Positions 1-13,400 of a stretch of 64,000 nucleotides of DNA are shown piece by piece. The notes beneath the pieces are model-generated. The model was not told where the DNA came from and made no database searches. It worked only from the letters and a program-made list of their open reading frames with translations. Within the stretch, counting starts at the first letter, position 1; every line of letters starts with the position of its first letter. Source of the DNA: Imbricaverruca yamaguchii (Eukaryota > Arthropoda > Thecostraca > Neoverrucidae); assembly GCA_034440575.1 (NCBI GenBank), contig JAOTOL010001550.1, forward strand, positions 213,501-277,500, given 5' to 3'. The position numbers and the translations under genes are program-made.

Positions 1-170
1 GGTGTGGACGCTGGGACGATTCTCCGTCATGGGTGCCTAGAAACTTGGATGCGTGGATTTGGAAACGGCACGTATCGGTGTGATTGCTGTCGAAGCCGTT
101 GTACAAGTTGTCGCCGTATTCATTAATCACCAGCTCGGTCAATGCATATTCATTAGCGGGTGCTAGATTT

Positions 171-391
171 GAGAACTTGTTGAATTTGAGAACTTGTTGG
201 ATTTGAGAACTTGTTGGATTTGAAAACTTGTTGAATTCAAGAACTTGTTGGATTTGAGAATTTGTTGAATTTGAGGACTTGTTGTACTTCAGAACTTGTT
301 GGATTTGAGAATTTATTGAATTTGAGAGCTTGTTTGATTTAAGAACTTGTTGGATTTGGAAACTTGTTGAATTTGATAACTTGATGGATTT
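171..391. repeat. 17-bp minisatellite, about 13 copies
   Basis: Thirteen head-to-tail copies of a 17-bp unit close to GAGAACTTGTTGGATTT. Copies differ by one to four bases and the last fades out near 398. The array is AT-rich with a G/T-rich top strand. Short open frames crossing it come from the repeat. The divergence between copies suggests an old array. Confidence 0.93.
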
Positions 392-3300
392 GAGAACCAG
401 TTGCCGTCCAAGCGAGGCAAACTATAGTCTACCATTGCCAGGAGAAACGAACCTGCCTACAAAGAGTCAACCGCAAAAAAAATCCAGGAGTCTGTGTGAT
501 ATTTGTTTGACGTAGCTTATCGGGATACTATATCAATCATCACGATTCAAGAGGATATACAGTTCCTCCCTGCACAAATGGAAAAGAGACATACAGGTGC
601 GATTGGTACCGTTGACAGGAAGGGAGCCCAGAAACCCGCAAGAATACAGGTATGGAAGGAAGGGGAAGAGAGGAGGGAGCAAATGGAAGGTGAGGTGATG
701 GCTGCTTGTTCCGCAACTGTTACGCTGGAAGACTCGCCGTCTATCTCTGAGCGATCTGAAAGTGCGGAAGACGCAAGCTCCCCTCAGATAACGAACTGAG
801 TCGCCGCCACCACCATAGGATCCACAGGAGAATCAATGTCAAGTGTGGGAGAGAATCCAGATCATTCGCAACTTGTAGCTGCGTTTTACCAAACATCCAG
901 CATTTCTCGAGCTGCAAGTAGAATCCTGATTGCATTTGCCTGCCAATTAGAACAGGATCCCAGGACCTTGGATTTCAGCACCAGCGCAATTAAGTCGGCT
1001 CGAATTGAAAAGCGATCGGAAAGACTGAGGAGATCAAGGCATCCTTCAAGCCAACTAACTCGCTCGTCCTGCATCGAATCGAAAACTAATACAGAGCTTA
1101 ACCGGGCGCGTCACCATTGATCGAGTAACGCTCCTGGTCACTGGTAACGGTTTCAGCAAGTTCCTTGACGCCGCGCAGCTCTCAGGTTCGAAGGCCGCAA
1201 GCTATGCGGAAGCCATCGCTCGGATGGCGACAGATCGCCACATAGATGACTATGTCTAGCATCATGCTTCGATGTTACAGCTGTGAACAGCGGTCTTGCG
1301 GTTGTGTCTGTGTCTTCGCAGAGGCCACATTGAAAACTGAGTTGATTTATTTCACCTGTCATAATTATGTTCCTCAGTTCCTCCTGGAGACGTTTACGGC
1401 GGAAAAAGAGGTGGCAGCTAAGCTAGTCCTACCTTGGAGAACGAAGTCATCCAGATGACACGGATTCTTCTCCAGCAGCACCGTCCGAGAGGTGACAGCA
1501 ATGAGCTATGGGAAATGGCCGTAATCCCTCGGGGAGAATTCCCCATTGTCGAGAGTGGCCGGTCTTCGTGGCTCCCGAGGTGCTACACAGAGCAAGGTGA
1601 ATGGCCGAACGATCGACTGGTTGAAGATCTGGCTCTTCAATGATAATTTTATCCGTGCCATTGCCCAGCGTGTTTTCGCTTCCTGAAGATCGTCACGCGG
1701 TGATGTTCTCGACGGCCTGAGGGACTTCTGTCTCTTCGTTTGCTACGTCCGCCACTGGTACGCCGATCGTGATCTTGTAGCCGCTCCTCTTGGAGACTTG
1801 GATTTGCTGAAAATCCTCAAGTGCACCTACCCGGCTGGCTGCGCCAGCTCTAGCAAACATCTGTGCTATTTATCGGAACACATGTGACACAAGCCATCTT
1901 CGAGCACTCTGTCCTTGTTAATGAGAATAAGTCCATGATGTATACTATCGACACATTCCAGGATCCAAGGATCCTCCATGGCGAGTGTTGGTTCTTGGCC
2001 CAGTATGACAAAAACAACTTTGTAGGCATCGGTTCCTCTCGAAAGTTACACTTTTTCCAGATTCTTCCAGAAGCTTTCTTCCTCTTTCCTTAATAAGTGT
2101 CCGTGGAAATTTGAATAGAGGGTGCCTTTAATTCAAAATCGATTTAGAGTTCTCATTTTCAACGTGGTCAACCATACCACGGAGTGGGCGGTGGCCTTCG
2201 TGCAAGACTTTACGAAGTCGAAGCGACAGAGGGACGAGTCAGACTGTCAGGAAATGCCTCAGATCATTAAGGAGAAGCGAAACTCAAACCTACGGATCAT
2301 GAATTCGTGGCTCATAAAGTATGCTGAGACCTTCATACTTTCGTTCCTTGAAACATAATGTGACGTCCCTACGAAGGTAGACTGTACTGGCGTGTATGAC
2401 TGCCGCAGGCTCAGCATGCCACCGCAGCAGTATGAACTACGGTGTGGCGCAATCTGCGAAGTCCAACGGCACACCCCATTGTTGGTAACAATTTAATTGA
2501 CTAAAAAATGTATCTCCAGCAAGAATGCTAGAGATATATCGACCCAATCCACTTCGGGACATCCGCTGAATGAGAGCGTGGGAACGCGCCAAGTGTGTTC
2601 GAACATCTTTTTCAGTCGCTTCTTTCCACGAACACCCAAAGGCTAATGGTCGAGATTCCCAGAAATTGAGGAAAAGCATGGTCCATGTCTTCCCTATTCC
2701 TTCGCCCATGCATTCATTCCATTTAATCAATGTAGTGGATGGCCACTATGGGATCGTATGCGCAGCAACTACGAAATAAAAACAAACGTTCTCTTTCAAA
2801 ATTCACACCAAGGACCAACAGCACGAACAGTGTCAATATCTAGCAAACGTCACACGAACCTAGCTAAGACCTATCACCGAAGCGGGTGAGCGGTGACATG
2901 ATCGGCACGACAGGCTTCTTATCCGCTTTAACGGTTTCTGCACACGCAGTGGCAGCCACACAGAAGCGGAGTCTTGCTACGAGCGAGGGCGAAGACCCAG
3001 GGAATCTATGTCCGTGCGTATGCGACACAGGTTCATATGCTAGACTAGATAAATGTTCAGTTTGACTACGACTTCACTTTTCTCGACTTAAATGTTGGAG
3101 TTGATGCATGTACTTCAAGCCGAAGTGCCATGTGCTGAATTGCCGACATCGGTTGCTGTTTAAGAATTGCCTGCATTTCCCCCAGTTAGGTATCGAAGAG
3201 CTGCCAGGAAATTCCAGTTGTGGCAGTCTGCTGCTATGATTTCCGATCCTGTACCTGTGCCCTGGAGCCATGCAGTCACCAGCTTGTCCCCGCTCGTACA

Positions 3301-3723
3301 GCGCCCCCGTCCAATTTGTGGCAACATGCTGGTGCAGAGCGAGCTTGCATCATTTTCGATTTAGTCTCACAGAGCGATGATGCAATGGCAAAGATGTGGA
3401 GTTGTAGTCAGGCCGCAATCTGGTCCGATTTCACCGACCTGAAATCCCAGCTTGACGTGTTTTCCTTGCATGATATGATTCCTACCCGCGTTGCATACAA
3501 GGGTGTAAGAACGTCGCAAAAGGTAGTGAGGGGTGGGAAGTGGGGAGTCGTCGTCTATTTCAGTGTTTCTAAGCAATGCCCATACGACTAGTTTGCAAGG
3601 ATTTCCGAATGATATGGTTATGGCTTCCGTGGCCTAATTTATATTCTTATCCTCGTGGAACGACGCATAAGCAACGGCAATGGGCACTGATCGACGGATA
3701 GCTCAGCCACGTCAAACGACATG
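392..3723. other. No recognisable gene; short chance frames only
   Basis: This stretch has mixed composition. Open frames of 60-123 codons occur on both strands (longest 3220-3591, plus), with no motif or family I recognise. Frames between about 500 and 2360 on the plus strand have unusually protein-like composition (for example 2122-2358). They are broken by stops and frame changes, so a decayed coding sequence or transposon is possible but not shown. Confidence 0.5.
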
Positions 3724-3758
3724 CATTTTTCAACACACAGGTGATGTGTTGAAAAATG
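3724..3758. repeat. Perfect 14-bp hairpin
   Basis: The arm CATTTTTCAACACA (3724-3737) is repeated inverted at 3745-3758 around a 7-nt loop. The match is perfect. No T-run or other terminator feature follows, and it does not match the animal histone stem-loop. It is an isolated palindrome of unknown role. Confidence 0.85.
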
Positions 3759-4322
3759 TCCACGCCTGTCTGCGTGGCACGTGGTTCTGACCCTGTCCAC
3801 TGACCGGTCGGAGGGGCGAGGGTGGCGGTGGGGGGTGGAGTGGGGTGGGGGGTGATCGCCAGATGGCTGCGCCGTGCGGACGGCTGGTGAGGCACCGGAT
3901 TTTCTATTGAATGGCTGTAAATGATGCAAGTCAGGATTGCGGGCGCGGAGCGGCAGAGTTGGCTACCAAACGAATCGAAGATCATTATTTGACGGTATTT
4001 TTTTCGGTTGGTTCCAACAGCAGAACGGATGGCATTAACGTCTGAAAAGGTGTGAAATGTTGATGGCCTGAATAGACGAGTACTTTCCAGGAGGATCACG
4101 GAAACTCCCAGTCGGGTAATCCTGATGCTCTCTCCTGGTCATCGGATTCCACTCAGCTTCATAGTATTATATCATAGATAGCACGGCTGAATTAACCTCA
4201 TGCCTCCTAGTTGGGTCTCACAGTGTGATTCACTCCAATAAAGTGTCATATCAATGGCGAGGCGTCCACATGGTGCACTCGTCATACGCTTTAGCCAAAG
4301 CGTATCGAGTGAGTTCCATCAG
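3759..4322. other. No gene seen; G-rich segment at about 3810-3855
   Basis: A G-rich run (GGGGTGGAGTGGGGTGGGG) near 3832-3851 has several G-tracts on the plus strand and could form a G-quadruplex. Frames of 96 and 150 codons on the minus strand have no recognisable content. Confidence 0.4.
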
Positions 4323-4421
4323 TCTTTCCACAGATGAGGCTGGCTGGTACCCGTCGATCTTTCCACAGAGGGAGCTAGCTGTCGCCCACTGGTCTTCCCA
4401 CAAAGGGGGCTGCTACTCGCC
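4323..4421. repeat. About 35-bp degenerate triplication
   Basis: Three diverged copies of a roughly 35-bp unit each begin TCTTTCCACAGA or a close variant, followed by a GGGGCT-like core, at about 4323, 4358 and 4393. Divergence is high, so it is probably an old small array. Confidence 0.6.
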
Positions 4422-5289
4422 TGCACTCCCATTCGCATACAATTTTGGCGAGTTGCTAGCCCAGAGCCATTCTTCCAATATACAAAAGTGACACCGATTA
4501 GCACTTCTTCCTAAGGGAATTGGTTCTATTTGATTTCATGACACTTGCACTCCAAATAACTCCAGGGGAGACAGTGCTGGCCTATATATCTGGAAAAGTA
4601 AAACAGTCTTCCTCTGTACTACGATAGGAGGTGACGCGACCACTTCCAGGTGATACCACCCGTGTGCACGCATGGCATCGATGAAACACACCCACATAGC
4701 GTTCACATTCTGTCGGCATTCACAAAACTGGCAAAGTGACACTGGAATCGCTCATCAGAATATGCCAACATATTTTTATCTGCAGTGCGCTCCGGCATGG
4801 TGATATCGTGGGCGTTTAGCACGAATCACGTGATGCCAGCTGATCGTGATGCATGGTATTTATTCATTAACCCCCATAATGCAACAGCCATGCTGGCTTC
4901 CGGCGACATCCAATGCTGAAATCAGCAATAACATTAGCAAAAGCATGACATGCTGGGGACGCGCTATGAGACACTCTGGGTATACATTGAAGCATGATCA
5001 ACACAAGGACCTGACCATTACAGCCAGGCATACTCATGCCCAGCAAACACGTAAATTATGCACAACGTCCTTTCATTTGCATTCGTGGGCGATACGCCGG
5101 ACATTGGATAACATTAAGTAGCCCGAATGGAACGATCTACCCTCGATGTAGAGCCCAGAAGGAAACAAAGAACCACGAAGTTTTGGGCAGACAATAACCA
5201 TACAATCAAAAGGATTTGCTCAAATGTGCAAGAGATCCATTTCGTCCACTGGCAATGTTTCACATTTTCACGGACTGAGCGTCTATGTG
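4422..5289. other. No feature seen
   Basis: Ordinary non-coding-looking sequence. The longest open frame is 91 codons (4846-5121, plus), with no recognisable motif. Confidence 0.4.
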
Positions 5290-5298
5290 TATATATGC

Positions 5299-5341
<43 letters not shown>

Positions 5342-5381
5342 TATGTATATATATACTAACATACCTACATATATACATATA

Positions 5382-5456
<75 letters not shown>

Positions 5457-5475
5457 GCATATATATGCATACATC
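5290..5475. repeat. (TA)n microsatellite, compound
   Basis: Two (TA)n tracts (about 5305-5335 and 5382-5452) are separated and flanked by imperfect TACATA/TGTATA/TGCATA units. Open frames here translate to alternating Tyr-Ile and are artefacts. Confidence 0.97.
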
Positions 5476-5825
5476 TTATGATGGCCCTTGTTTGCACAAC
5501 TTTAAAAAGAAGACTCCATGGCTTACCCACCTAAAGGTTGGCATCTGGCCTAAAAACAATTTTTAGTACGCATAGTTGAAAAATAATAATATTTAGCGGT
5601 CGCTCAACGACGTTGAAATATTAACACCTTACTGACCTACGAGTCATATATTGTATATTTACGGAATCTCGAGCAATTGTGCTTGTGTTTGTATGGATGA
5701 CTGCTGACTGGTAGCCGGCGGGTGCTCCTGAATGAGGCACACTCTTCAGTCAGGTAGTGTGTAGCAGAGCGGAAACTAAACATGTATAACGTGCATAGCG
5801 TGTATTAGCGGGGAACATCCACAGG
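5476..5825. other. No feature seen
   Basis: AT-rich unique sequence between the (TA)n tract and the foldback element. No reading frame above 60 codons is confined to it. Confidence 0.4.

Positions 5826-6104
<279 letters not shown>

Positions 6105-6190
<86 letters not shown>
6105..6190. repeat. (TA)n microsatellite
   Basis: An uninterrupted (TA)n run of about 86 bp directly abuts the outer end of the foldback arm. Confidence 0.97.
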
Positions 6191-6191
<1 letters not shown>

Positions 6192-6851
6192 CACAGTCTC
6201 AGTGCAAAGGTAATCAAATCAGACCAACCTACATTTTGGTTATTGCGACTGGTGTGAAATCATCCGTGGTACAGTTCCAGCATCGATCCGGGTCAGGGCA
6301 CTTTCCCAATAGAACGCAGTGTGTGGTGACCTGTTTTGTCTTCCGTACGTTCTCCTCTTCTGCTAAGCGTTTCCTCGATCCGATTCCCACCAGCGTTTGG
6401 ATGTTGAGGAGTAGAGCCAGCTTGAGACGTGTGGTGTCCGGGATACGTACTCGGTGGTATTCCACTCATTCCATTCACTCAAGTTGAATGCTCGGGACGA
6501 CTTGCTACTCGGTAGCGAAGCAGGAATAGCTGGCACCAAGGCTAAGATTTGGGGACACAAACAGCCTTCCGTCTCGTCCAGTGTACTTTAATATTTTTCA
6601 TGGACTTTTCCATCCCAATTGCATTGGCTATTAAAGCACCTGATGATTTCTGACATTTCTCGGAGTCATTTGTCATTTTATGATGAAGCTCATTGTACCC
6701 ATCAACAACCACTTTGAAAAAGGAAGAGGCGTTTTGAACAGTACTCTCGCCTGTGCCTATCCGCACTGTTGACGTTTCCTGTTGTAGGTGCAGTTCTCAC
6801 CGATCCCCGGAACTAGCTAGCCCTGCAGCAGACAACGCTGGCCCCAAGAAT
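6191..6851. other. No recognised gene; open frames on both strands
   Basis: Unique sequence of balanced composition. A 78-codon minus-strand frame (6229-6465) and an 83-codon plus-strand frame (6236-6487) overlap. Neither has a recognisable domain, and their overlap argues that at least one is chance. Confidence 0.4.
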
Positions 6852-7372
6852 CAGACTCTGCTGCAGAGAGCGGTGGTGGAGCCAGACTCTGCTGCAGACA
6901 GCGCTGGTGGAGCCAGACTCTGCTGCAGACAGCGCTGGTGGAGCCAGACCCTGCTGCAGACAGCGCTGGTGGAGCCAGACCCTGCTGCAGACAGCGCTGG
7001 TGGAGCCAGACTCTGCTGCAGACAGCGCTGGTGGAGCCAGACCCTGCTGCAGACAGCGCTGGTGGAGCCAGACCCTGCTGCAGACAGCGCTGGTGGAGCC
7101 AGACTCTGCTGCAGACAGCGCTGGTGGAGCCAGACTCTGCTGCAGAGAGCGCTGGTGGAGCCAGACCCTGCTGCAGACAGCGCTGGTGGAGCCAGACCCT
7201 GCTGCAGACAGCGCTGGTGGAGCCAGACTCTGCTGCATACAGCGCTGGTGGAGCCAGACCCTGCTGCAGACAGCGCTGGTGGAGCCAGACCCTGCTGCAG
7301 ACAGCGCTGGTGGAGCCAGACCCTGCTGCAGACAGCGCTGGTGGAGCCAGACCCTGCTGCAGACAGCGCTGG
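6852..7372. repeat. 31-bp minisatellite, about 17 copies, with a Chi-like octamer
   Basis: Head-to-tail 31-bp units contain GCTGGTGGAGCCAGA followed by CTCTGCTGCAGACAGC or CCCTGCTGCAGACAGC. Copies are over 95% alike, and the main variant is a C/T switch in the AGACTCT/AGACCCT segment, mixed along the array. Because 31 is not a multiple of 3 and the unit lacks stops, most frames on both strands stay open, giving spurious frames of up to 231 codons. Most units contain GCTGGTGG, identical to the E. coli Chi octamer. Similar motifs have been noted in vertebrate hypervariable minisatellites. Confidence 0.96.
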
Positions 7373-7516
7373 CCCCTGGGAGGGAGCCAGGCACTGCCGC
7401 ACACATCCACTACACACAGCCACCAACGGCACCGTAGCCGCACTCTGACTGTGGCAATCGGACCGCCGGTCCGTGCAGTCGCATCTAGCGGTCCGTTACT
7501 CCGTTGCGACAGTCAG

Positions 7517-7700
7517 CCCGTGACTCCACTGTGATTGTCGCAACGGAGTAGGGTCACGGGCCGACTGTCAACCCGTGACTCCACTGTGATTGTCGCAACG
7601 GAGTAGGGTCACGGGCCGACTGTCAACCCGTGACTCCACTGTGATTGTCGCAACGGAGTAGGGTCACGGGCCGACTGTCAACCCGTGACTCCACTGTGAC
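7517..7700. repeat. 55-bp minisatellite, 3 near-identical copies
   Basis: Units start at 7517, 7572 and 7627, with a partial fourth at 7682. Within each unit CCCGTGAC near the start is complementary to GTCACGGG later on, so each copy can fold into a small hairpin. Copies are almost identical, indicating recent expansion. Confidence 0.93.
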
Positions 7701-8045
7701 AGTCGGCCCGCGACCCTACTGTGGCAGTCTGTCCGTGACCTCGCTGTGGCAGAGTCGGTTTGTGGCCCCCGCTGCGAAAGTTAGTCTGTTGTTCCGCTGC
7801 GACAATCTGTACGTGGTCCCCGCTGCGACAGTCGGTCCGTGCCTCCACTGTGGCGGTCGGCCCGTGGCCCCGCTGTGGCAATCTATCCGTGGCCCCCGCC
7901 GCGACAGTCGGCCCGTGACTCCCCTGCGACAATCCATCGGTGGCCCCCGCTGCGACAGTCTGACTGGCGGTCCGTGACCCCCGCTGCGACAGTCGGACTG
8001 GCGGTCCGCGACTCCCGCTGTGGCAGTCGGACTGGCGGCGCTGTG
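7700..8045. repeat. Degenerate GC-rich repeats of about 28 bp
   Basis: About 12 diverged units alternate a CCGTGGCCCC-like block with a CGCTGCGACAGTCGG-like block. The unit looks related to half of the neighbouring 55-bp repeat (shared CGTGACTCC and GACAGTCGGCCCG words), so both arrays may share one origin. Open frames across it (110, 163 and 170 codons) are repeat artefacts. Confidence 0.8.
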
Positions 8046-8277
8046 ACATCGCGTGACGGCAGCCCATCTGAACCTCGTCACGAACCTCCAACAGGTGCCG
8101 ACCGCCATCAATCGGAGCTGAGCTCCAGCCTTCACCAGCCGCCCACAGGTGTCCCACCGGCCTAGCCACGTGCCACTACACCGGCCACCATCAGCCACTG
8201 GATCCCGGCCATACCGGCAACATGTCATCCCGTCTCAGCCGACGCATCTCCAACCACATCCGGCTCCCTCTCCTCTC

Positions 8278-9170
<893 letters not shown>

Positions 9171-9221
9171 GCATTGGACGGACCCCCCTCCCCTCCCTTG
9201 TCCCGGGGGTCCGTCCAATGC
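9171..9221. repeat. Perfect 17-bp hairpin
   Basis: GCATTGGACGGACCCCC (9171-9187) is repeated perfectly inverted at 9205-9221 around a 17-nt C-rich loop. It is an isolated inverted repeat of unknown role. Confidence 0.88.
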
Positions 9222-9905
9222 TGGAAGGGTGTGACGAGAGAGTCTTGGCTCGACTCCTTTCATGACTCCTGAAGCCGCCTCTCGACTGCAGGCATGTAGT
9301 GGGGAAAAGCCTTGGCGAACTACCTACGCACTTTTCAAAGCTCCTTGCCACCCACCCATTTTCAGCGCAATGTATCAAACCCTAATGTGGCTCGGCGAAA
9401 ACAGGCTTGGCAGCGTAGTGATAGGGATAAAGTCCATTATTTGGAAATATATCACGGCGAAGACAAATAGGTTCTTGTTGACCTACTTTTCAATCGGGTT
9501 TGGCAGCCATACAAGATGAAATTCGGTTGGAGTTGATGAGTCGGGTGTATGGATACAACGTGAAGCGTGTCGTTCGCTGACCACTTTCAACTGTCAGCTG
9601 AAGATTTATGCAGTATTATCACACTGTCCTAACCAACATCCATCAAAACTTGGTGAGAATGGGCTTCATCTGGTTAGAACCTTCGGAATATCGTCCACAC
9701 CATTGCAAGCCATCGATTGTATTAAGTAACAGAGTTGGACCCTTGCAGCACATTCTTCTTCTTCCGCCACAGGTTCATCAACACCCAGGAACATTGCGAC
9801 AAAAAATCGTGCATCTTAGATGTAAGGAAATGTTTGGAATATACCGTTGATGCTGTCGACACATATGATTCCTAAGGCGCATGACTTTCTGCTAGAGTAA
9901 CGGAG
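9222..9905. other. No feature seen
   Basis: Unique sequence with frames up to 85 codons on the plus strand (9262-9519, 9608-9850). Nothing is recognised. Confidence 0.4.
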
Positions 9906-10160
9906 TTGGAGTCCAGTTCAGGACTACCAATGCCTCCGATGTTGCCGGTGCTGGTGGTGCTGCTGGTGCTGCTGGTGCCACTAATTGCTAATGCTGAAGT
10001 TGCATGCGACCCGCAGTGGCAGCCCAGTCCGTCCCAAGCAGGGCACCTCCCACGGCGCCGTATTTGCCCGACCGCCGAATGGCTCCGGCAACAGATGCCG
10101 TTGTGCGCGGCGGCGGCCGCCGCTGGCCCGGCGGCCACATGTGACGCGGCCGACGATTGA
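9906..10160 (+). CDS. Doubtful 84-codon frame with a signal-peptide-like start
   Basis: This frame begins with Met and about 12 polar or Pro-containing residues, then a Leu/Val-rich stretch of about 15 residues, then a small-residue segment (IANAE) that would suit signal peptidase cleavage. The remainder is short, with Cys, Pro and poly-Ala from GCC repeats. The hydrophobic stretch is encoded by a GGTGCT-type simple repeat (about 9947-9981), which makes Leu/Val by accident. A 297-codon minus-strand frame (9872-10765) covers the same GC-rich DNA. I do not recognise a family and think it is probably not a real gene. Confidence 0.12.
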   Translation: MESSSGLPMPPMLPVLVVLLVLLVPLIANAEVACDPQWQPSPSQAGHLPRRRICPTAEWLRQQMPLCAAAAAAGPAATCDAADD

Positions 10161-10460
10161 TTGCCGCACTTATAACCGATACGGCGAGTCGAAACAACAC
10201 GCCGCCGCCAATGGGGAGGCGCGCGCGGCCGCCGGCAAATAACAGCGCGCCGCGCACGTCGGCCTTGCCGGCGACGCGTGCCGCGCGCTGGCCGGCCATC
10301 GAGCGGCCGGCCGCCCGGCACACCGGCTGACCCCGATCCTGCCGAGGGGCGGCGCAATTCGGCGCCGTCCATTCTCCGGCCGGGCTGCCGGACGGCAGCC
10401 CGATTGTTCGGAAATTCAGGTGTGTCCGGGCCCGGCGCGCCAGCGCAACCGGTACGTGAC
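9990..10460. promoter_or_regulatory. CpG-island-like segment
   Basis: Strongly GC-rich with many CpG pairs, including GGCGGCCGCC, GCGCGCGGCCGCC and GCGCGCCGCGCAC. It stands out sharply from the AT-rich sequence after about 10560. Islands like this often mark promoters or first exons in animals, but no TATA box or first exon can be assigned. Long open frames on both strands follow from low stop-codon density. Confidence 0.5.
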
Positions 10461-13400
10461 AAAAGTCGATTTGTGATAAGCATGCTGGAGCCAGCCTGAT
10501 TGGAAATAGTCGCCCGAATTGCGCCGGCCACCGCGACCGGCGCAGTTGTCGATAGTTCACTGCAGCAGTAAAGCGAATGGTCGATGAGTTTCGGAGTTTC
10601 ACATTTCAACGCGTAGAAAATGGTGGGATGGGAGAGGTCAGAATGGAGGCTGGTCGCAACCAGATGATAATAAACATGTTTATCCGACAATGTGGGCCGG
10701 AAACCGAGCTCATGGCGTTCATAAATTGTGGGCACTAAGGGACACACGTAGGGGACAGTATACATTTCATTATCGAGTGATCGCTAAATCCTAAAGGGAA
10801 CAGGGACGTAGAGCCAACCTTGATGTAGCTTAAGTTAGGTTAAACCAGTCCGATAGATGCCAGCTTAAACCAGTCCGATAAATGGATGAAAATGCATAAT
10901 TGGATACATTTTTGAGATCCGACATCCTCAAGTCGAGTCACAGTAAGGTGTTAGAATGGATAGTAGGAGGTTGCAGACGAGCGTTCCGTTCAGGTGTCAA
11001 TCAGACAGTCCCCTGACTGGGGCACTCGTCCGCTCCTTCTCTCTCTCCTCTTCTCCGGCAAGCACGTATCTCATCTAATCCTGGATATTCGTCTGTGTCA
11101 ACTAGACCGGCTTACGCGCACACAGCACTAACTACACTGAGACTGATTACAATTCCCTGAAGGAGAGATGTGGCAATATTCTCAGTAAAACATTATTATG
11201 TGTATTTTATGTTCTACTATGTGAGGAAAATCATCCAGCGAGCATGTTGTCCCATAGTTAACGCACGTTAGAGTTGAAAAATTGAGCCCGACCATGATCT
11301 CGACCAGTAATATTCACGCTGTGTAGGTAGTGACCACATCTAACTTTGGACACCTATACCCATGATACTTCGCAATGATGGGTGGTTGCCATATTATGCC
11401 GTGAGTTAATGGTTTTGTTACAAAATGTCTCCTTCGACATGACTCTCACATGGCTCCACAACACAGATTTTCGCATCCATCAAGAGCGGAACGTCAAGGC
11501 CAATGGCGTTTCATCTATATCAGCTGATTTTTTTTTATACTGAAACAAATATTGGTGATCTGACCGTCAGAATTCTTTTAATATTTAGTCTTGAGATGGC
11601 TTCCAAAGTAATGCATGATCTGAAGAGAAACTACTGCGCACTTGCGATGAGTAATATATCTAGTGACGTCCACGGAGCCATCTGTTGTCGCAAGAGCACC
11701 AATATTTTCACCTCGACTGACGTCTGGCATCATCCCTCGTCCACGCAAACAACCTTTAGTACCGTTGGACATCCATGATCCATGGTTGTCGGCCATCTCC
11801 ATCTCCCACATTCGTGCTGAAATAAGATGTAGAGTAAGCTTCGATTCATAACATCCCTGAGTTTTTCCATTATGGGTACCTGCGAATCCATCCATGTTCC
11901 CCCTCCCCCAAAAATATTTAAAAAACAATAACAGCACACAAAAAAACAAAGTCGTTGTACCTGTGAAAGTGCTCAAACGGGGATATTGTTTGTCGGCGAA
12001 AAATATCCAATCTGTTAATTGCTAGCTACGATGTCAAGAACAATCAAATTCCTCTCCTGACCCATAGCGAATCGGCCTCGGTCACCACCTCAGAGAGTTC
12101 CTGACTGCGACTTCTACAGCGCAGAAAAACCCGCGAGGGACGTAAAACGATCCCATCCTCTCTCCAAAATTGTGCGGGTTAATTAAGAAACCGTCGTAAT
12201 TAGCTTCCGTTGCAGCAGTTACTACAGCGGCCACTAGTTGCGCTGTTATTCCTCTAGCCACCTTCGGGCGGTGTTGTAAACTCAAAGGTTTTTTGGTGAG
12301 TGGTCTATTTCGACACCGCACATTTATCAAGGACAAAAATAGGTGATTAACGTAGATAGCCAGATAAATCCTGGGTCAGGCCTGTATAATTGCCATCAGT
12401 TGCTGTGGTGACGCTTAACTACATGCATAAGACGTGTGGCGATTGTGATCGATTTTAGTTTTATTTGTGCGCGCAAAGATAACGAATTAAACCTTAGTGC
12501 CTTTGTGACAATATCAAGAATAGCTTTCGTCGAACGCAGCTTCACATAGCACAGCCGCATTTATACTCATATATCAAATCCCGCCACGGTAGCTTGGCTG
12601 GCGTGACAGCACGTGCGAATTTATCTTTTTCAACCGGTGAAGTTGGTCGAAGCAAACACTGCAATCGATCGACAATAGCTAGTCCAGCTACTGTCACAAA
12701 AATGATGGACTATAAGTGGTCAAATTGGAGCAAGCACAGACATGATACCGATAATGAATAATATACGAGCTGATATCGATCACAATCGCCATACTTGTCA
12801 TATATGCAGCTAAACGCCAGCACAGCAGCTGACGCTATTGTCCAACCTGAATCGATAGGCCTTGGGCCAGATCACTGTCCTCAGCAGGACACATATGACA
12901 TGATATGAGATGATAAAAACGTTTGACAATCATGATAAGTACACCTCTGAAATATGTAACACCGAGCAACGTTCAACTTGCGATGCGTGTAAATTTTAAC
13001 TGACGTATTTACAATGCAATGCATAATTGTTCAAGGATATTGCTATTGTCTTGCATTACATTACAATTTTTGCACATTGCAACACATTGTACTGGGAACA
13101 AGGGATAACTTGTATTTTAAACTAGGTAACAGCTGAAATTTCCATTTTACACTAACTATAACGAACTTCCTACATGGCTTTGTCGACCAATTATCATTGT
13201 GCTACATTCATATTTCATTATTCTATCACAGGGAATGCAAGGCGAACTACATCATCACTGCGTAAAAGCTAAGTTAGAGAACGTCAGATACTAAACATCG
13301 AATCGACTGATACGTGAAGAGGTCAAGCCAAATAACGATTAAGTTTACAGTTAGGTGTTCTGGAATCAGCTATAACTGTCATGCAATTTTCATTTACACA

